DNA of 64,000 nt from Buxus sempervirens (lineage: Eukaryota; Streptophyta; Magnoliopsida; Buxales; Buxaceae). The DNA lies in NCBI GenBank assembly GCA_947561395.2, contig OX387186.1, forward strand, positions 3,998,835 through 4,062,834. The letters run 5' to 3'. The position numbers and the translations under genes were made by a program. Positions 59,567 through 64,000 of the stretch are shown here, in pieces. Each line of letters opens with the position of its first letter. Position 1 is the stretch's first letter. A model generated the notes under the pieces. It was not told the DNA's origin. It saw only the letters and a program-made list of their open reading frames with translations, and searched no databases.

Positions 59567-62500
59567 TTAGTCCACATCTTTTATTTCAGCTTCAACATCA
59601 ACAACTTTTACAGAAGAATCCTTTCCTGTACAAACCATCAATTCCAGAAGATAAAATAATAGTACTAATAATTATAATAAAATAAAGAAAGAACTCAACA
59701 GGGTTCTGAAGATCAACCAGGCAAATTAAACTTTTGATTTACAGTATCAGGGAAAAGAACAAATAATTTTATGTTTTGTGAAAGCTAAGACTGCAATTAA
59801 CCAATTGGGAGCAACATAAAAGGAACAGGAAATAGGATATGCAAAAGGAGGTACCTTCTTTAGACTGAGGAGAGAATCTACTGAATGCTTGAGTGAATGC
59901 CTTAGATTGGTTGGAGAATTTCACAGATTCCTTTATGAACTCATCACCCTCCACTGAAATTCAATTAGATTGTCTTTAGACATAGAAAAACTTGGCAGAA
60001 AAGTCCTATTTTGATAAATAACCAGATAAATTTGACCAATTTAAAAAATAAAAAGCTCAAACTACTGCTGGCAGACAGGTCACACAGCCCAGTATTGCTA
60101 TACTCATTTAAATGTGCAAAAATTAATTATCTTGGGCCCAAGCAGGGGCATCTCCTAAGAATTCATGAAATTGGATGATCTTAACAATCCAATCAAGTGC
60201 CACTCTTTTACATACTTAAGAACAAAAAGGGCATGCATTGGAAATTTTGATAACCAATTCTTTTTCAGGCGAAATAAGGCAAATCAACAAAATGTAATTT
60301 CTTTGGTCTAACTTTAAAAAAAAGGGAAGAGAAAAAGAAATGAGCAGGAGAAGAGGGAGGGGGGGTGGTGGTGTTGGGGGTTGGGTTAAGAATTGATGTA
60401 GCAACCTGCAACTATTTACCACTAAATAGTTATGGATATACAGGCATACTACTCAAGAACACAACTTATATGAGTTTCCTAACAAAATACAACTCTAAAT
60501 TATTTGAGCAAATTAATCTTAACAACCTACTTCATAGATTGTGGTGACTCACAAATCAAAAGTGTGAGGGGTGACGCTAAAAATGTTAGTAATTGAGACT
60601 AGTGCAGGTCACTATAATTCAGTAAATAGAGAAAGTGGAGAGAGAGATAGAGTAGGATTAAATGGCCCTTACAATGGAGGAGAAAGCGCTAATTATGGTA
60701 CATATATTTATATTTAATTTTTTAAACTATAATTACTCTCCCATAAAATTAAAACTAAAAAATTATTTATAATCACATAATACGTTCAACTTATTTTCTT
60801 ATTCTTCAGATCAAGCATTAACAATATTAATACTAAGAGGAATAAACTATCAATATCTAATAAGCGAATGTAGCTTTTCTTTCAACACTTTATTAGTTTT
60901 ATAAAATTGAGACATTTTATGTTTCTCCCTTGGCTAAAAGATTGTCTGCAAACCAGATTTTTTTACAACAACTGGAATAAATTTCACTTCTTGGAAGTTA
61001 TTTCCAAAATAAATACCAGACAGTAACTAGATTAAAAGAAATTAAACAAGCAAGAACTGTAAAGGAGGAAAATAAAAAAAATTGTAAAATTAATTGAACA
61101 TCAAAGGAATCTTATGGGATTGGTACACCATGGATCTTGGAAAGAAAAAGAAGGAGAAGTTTAAACAAGAGCCTATAATCAAACAATTATTTAATTAAAT
61201 GAAATTAACCATAACCTGAGAAAGGTTGACCACAAAAGGGGCATAGCTGCAAACCATCATTTAGCGAAGATCTGCAAGGCATCACATTACCATCAGAGTA
61301 ACAATTATAAGTAACTAATAACCCAAAAACAAACCCATGTAGGATGTCACGACCAAGCTTAGTACAATAATCAGTTTTTATTGAACTTACTTGAAAATCT
61401 GAAAATCATTTCCACAGTTTGGACACTGCATGTAGACCAAGAGAAAAGACAAAAAAAAAATTAATCAATTAATATTTATAAACTATGGAGCTTTTCCCTG
61501 TCAGCTCCATCATTCACATGCCATAAAGAAACAAGGCTGCTTTCTGTTTAAATTATACATTTTACTTTTATGGGAAAATTACAATAAGAGTAAACGTATA
61601 CTTAAAATCAAATGAAGGAAAAGAAAGTAATTATTTAAAATCAGAAAATGAAAAAGGAAAAAAAAAAAAAAAGCCATATCTTTGACAGTAATGAAGTGCC
61701 AGTACATGGAATCTATAGAGCCCAAACACACACAGAGTTAAAGAAAACGAAAATGTATATCAGATATTTATGAAATAGCAATTCATTTTGTCTGTATGGC
61801 CATATCACAAGTATGCATATACACAAACACAGATATATATATATATATATAGCCAATGCACCGACAGAAATACAGAAAATATGTGATACATTTGAGGCCT
61901 ATGGTTACACTGTTAAAAGGACAGAAAAGGTGGTCTTTCAGAATATATATTATATATCTGCAGTCAATTGCATTTACATCCGATCTCATTTGATTCAATT
62001 GATTTATAAATGAAACCAGGAACTAGCTGAATATAAGCATTTGGCTGTTGGGAACGTGTGATCCCACATGACTAGTGAGCAGGTCTTCGAAAAAACCAAA
62101 ATCTTTCACATGAATATAGAATGTGCTAATAAATATTGTTCAATGACTTATGAAGTATCATAAATTGGTATGTTCATTCATGCTTCAGAGTTAGCCCCCG
62201 CCTATGTACATTGGTGATAAAAACTCTAAAGCCCTTAGGAAAAGCAAAATATGATGGAGCTGATTCAAATAAACCTAAATACACCAACAAACAGTTTATG
62301 ATATTGCTCTATAAGTTCCAGAATCTAAAACCCTGATAATCTAGTGATTCAGAGTTCCTTAAAATTTTATGACCTTCAATAACAAGTCTATGCTATTGAA
62401 ATCATGATTAAAATCCTAGAAATAAGTTGCTCTATAAATTTTATGCTAAATAATTTAAAGAAACTTTAAAATTACTTGCAAAGTATATAACATCACTTCT

Positions 62501-63871
62501 AAAAGCACAAGAAAATATTGCAGTCAAGAAAACTTTACATTCTTGCACTGAAGTCAAAAGCTATGAAGGGTAAGTGACACCTCTCGACAGCACGGGGCTT
62601 TAAATTCAAGAGTGGAGCACCTTTGATATTACATCTAACAACTCTTTTTTATTTGTCCTTGTGGTGGTCAAGGGGTTAATTCCAAATCCTTTGTTGCTTA
62701 AGTATACGATTCATTGTTTTAATTTAAGGATTTGTGTCAATCCTAGTTTGATTAAAATTGCATAAAAAGTTGGCTTATGTTTGAATCATACAATGATATA
62801 TTAAACCCTGTACTTCATGATTTAAATCACAAAATTCATACGATTCAAATGACTATGATTTATAGAAATAAGAAAAGCACCATTTTTTCCCTCTTTTTAA
62901 CTGTCAATTGAAAATTTTTCATTTTTTTCATTTAATCTTCTTGGTATAGAACCCCAATGAAAATGTTTTAAAACAACTACATATACAGAAATTAAATAGT
63001 TTATTTAATTTATGAAACCTAATATTGAAACACTATATTAAAATTACTATCGATCTTATGACCATATCCAGCATGACTATGTCCATATTATTGTATATAA
63101 TGAATCTGATACCAATATACCAAATCCAGATATATCATCACTTGAATTTCTGAAGGTCCAGTTTGAAAACATGAAATGACATCATTCGTAAGGATTAAAG
63201 ACCATGAAAGCCATTCAACGCTGAAATACAAGAAAACCAGGATAGAAACTCAAAATTTAGAGTTCATTTACAGATTTGATTGCATCCCCTCATGTGGTAA
63301 ACAAACATAACTGGCTTAGAGAAAATCCAAAATTGTGATATTTCTAAGCAAGAAATTTATTATTATTTATTATTTTTATCCATATAAAAGAGGACATAAA
63401 TGATTTCAAAACAAGAGAAAGAACCACAGGTGAAAAGTCCTTACAGTGCCTTGAATTATATCCCTTCCCGCCCACCAAAGAAAGGCTCCCAGTCCAACAA
63501 TAGGTACAATCACTGCCAGAACCTAATTGTGAAAAGCAACAATCAATTCGGTATAGGAATATAAATAGGTTTCAGTCAGTGACTCAGTGCCAAATAGAAT
63601 AACATCACATAACACAACAAGAGTGTCTTTGCACAGTGACTTTTTCAACAGCATGTTAGTAGAGTTGTACAATTTCACAATGCTAGCAGATGCATACAAT
63701 GCTTAGTTATCATCAGTTAAATGGCCACGTAAAAAAAAAAGCCCAAAATTATATTGTTTGAAAAATCCACCGAAAACAAGAAATGAAATACATACCAGGG
63801 GAACAACAGAAATGAATGGGACATAAAGTATAGAAAATATCAAGGTAAAAAAAATTATCCAAATGATATTT
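59567..63871 (-). CDS. Membrane protein with C-terminal zinc ribbon, last six exons (partial gene)
   Basis: Exons complement(59567-59625, 59855-59953, 61216-61271, 61391-61425, 63445-63522, 63796-63871); phases agree at every junction and the gene continues past the right edge. The first visible exons encode a hydrophobic hairpin ('WIIFFTLIFSILYVPFISV', 'LVLAVIVPIVGLGAFLWWA') and 'GRDIIQGT', then a zinc ribbon CPNCGND...LCPFCGQPF (two CPxC pairs about 20 residues apart), then 'KFSNQSKAFTQAFSRFSP' and an acidic tail 'VKVVDVEAEIKDVD'. The layout suggests a membrane-bound, perhaps organellar, protein with a soluble zinc-binding end; the N terminus that would show targeting is outside the window. 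The 63871 acceptor is the least certain. I do not know a name. Confidence 0.75.
61831..61851. repeat. (TA)n microsatellite
   Basis: TA dinucleotide run in intronic sequence of the zinc-ribbon gene. Confidence 0.85.
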
Positions 63872-64000
63872 CTATTATTATTTGACTAAGAGATAAGAAA
63901 AAGCTAACAGATTCAGTGACGAACCAACCAACATCCGGTTATCAACATGGTAATCCAGACAAAACGAAAGCGTTAAGAGTCTATGGTGCATTGTTGACAC

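Noticed and set aside
1-64000. CRISPR array, operon or prokaryotic features
   Set aside because: The window is clearly plant nuclear DNA; no spaced short repeats of that kind.
1-64000. tRNA, rRNA or snoRNA genes
   Set aside because: No cloverleaf or box patterns recognised by eye; a covariance-model scan would be needed to exclude them.

Overview
The window is nuclear DNA of a flowering plant. Genes have GT-AG introns of up to several kb, 5' leaders are rich in CT/GA tracts, and plant gene families are recognisable (AGD5/NEVERSHED-type ARF-GAP, a mitochondrial complex I small subunit). Much of the rest is plant-type mobile DNA: Helitrons, a MULE-like element, a Ty3/Gypsy chromovirus, L1-type and RTE-type LINEs, and MITE-like foldbacks. 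I cannot name the species. All gene models are read by eye from splice signals and reading-frame continuity.

Left part (1-20.1 kb): the first coding exon of an AGD5-like ARF-GAP (minus strand, running off the left edge); three short non-autonomous Helitrons, two of them joined end to end; a seven-exon plus-strand gene for a 324-residue protein whose N-terminal half resembles the FAM21/WASHC2 head, with a 2.2-kb solo LTR in its fifth intron; and a three-exon gene for a 114-residue plant protein of unknown role.

Middle part (20.1-46 kb): a tandem cluster of a small two-exon gene (N terminus MGIWD/E, C-terminal coiled coil). Four copies have both exons (A 21965, B 24226, C 36400, D 43451), and there is an orphan second exon (E) and an exon relic. 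The repeat unit includes about 600 bp of upstream DNA. Unit C is swollen by a MULE-like element with roughly 555-bp terminal inverted repeats that carries a host-gene fragment and was itself split by a Ty3/Gypsy chromovirus. A truncated L1 LINE with a second LINE nested in it follows gene C. Copy B looks like a recombinant of an A-like 5' part and a C-like 3' part, and its altered C terminus gains a hydrophobic tail.

Right part (46-64 kb): a four-exon gene for a probable mitochondrial complex I subunit (ESSS/NDUFB11-type in plant annotation), with several LINE fragments in its introns; convergent with it, a two-exon minus-strand gene for a 701-residue membrane-anchored coiled-coil and low-complexity protein; a decayed RTE LINE; and the last six exons of a minus-strand gene for a membrane protein with a C-terminal CPxC zinc ribbon, continuing off the right edge.
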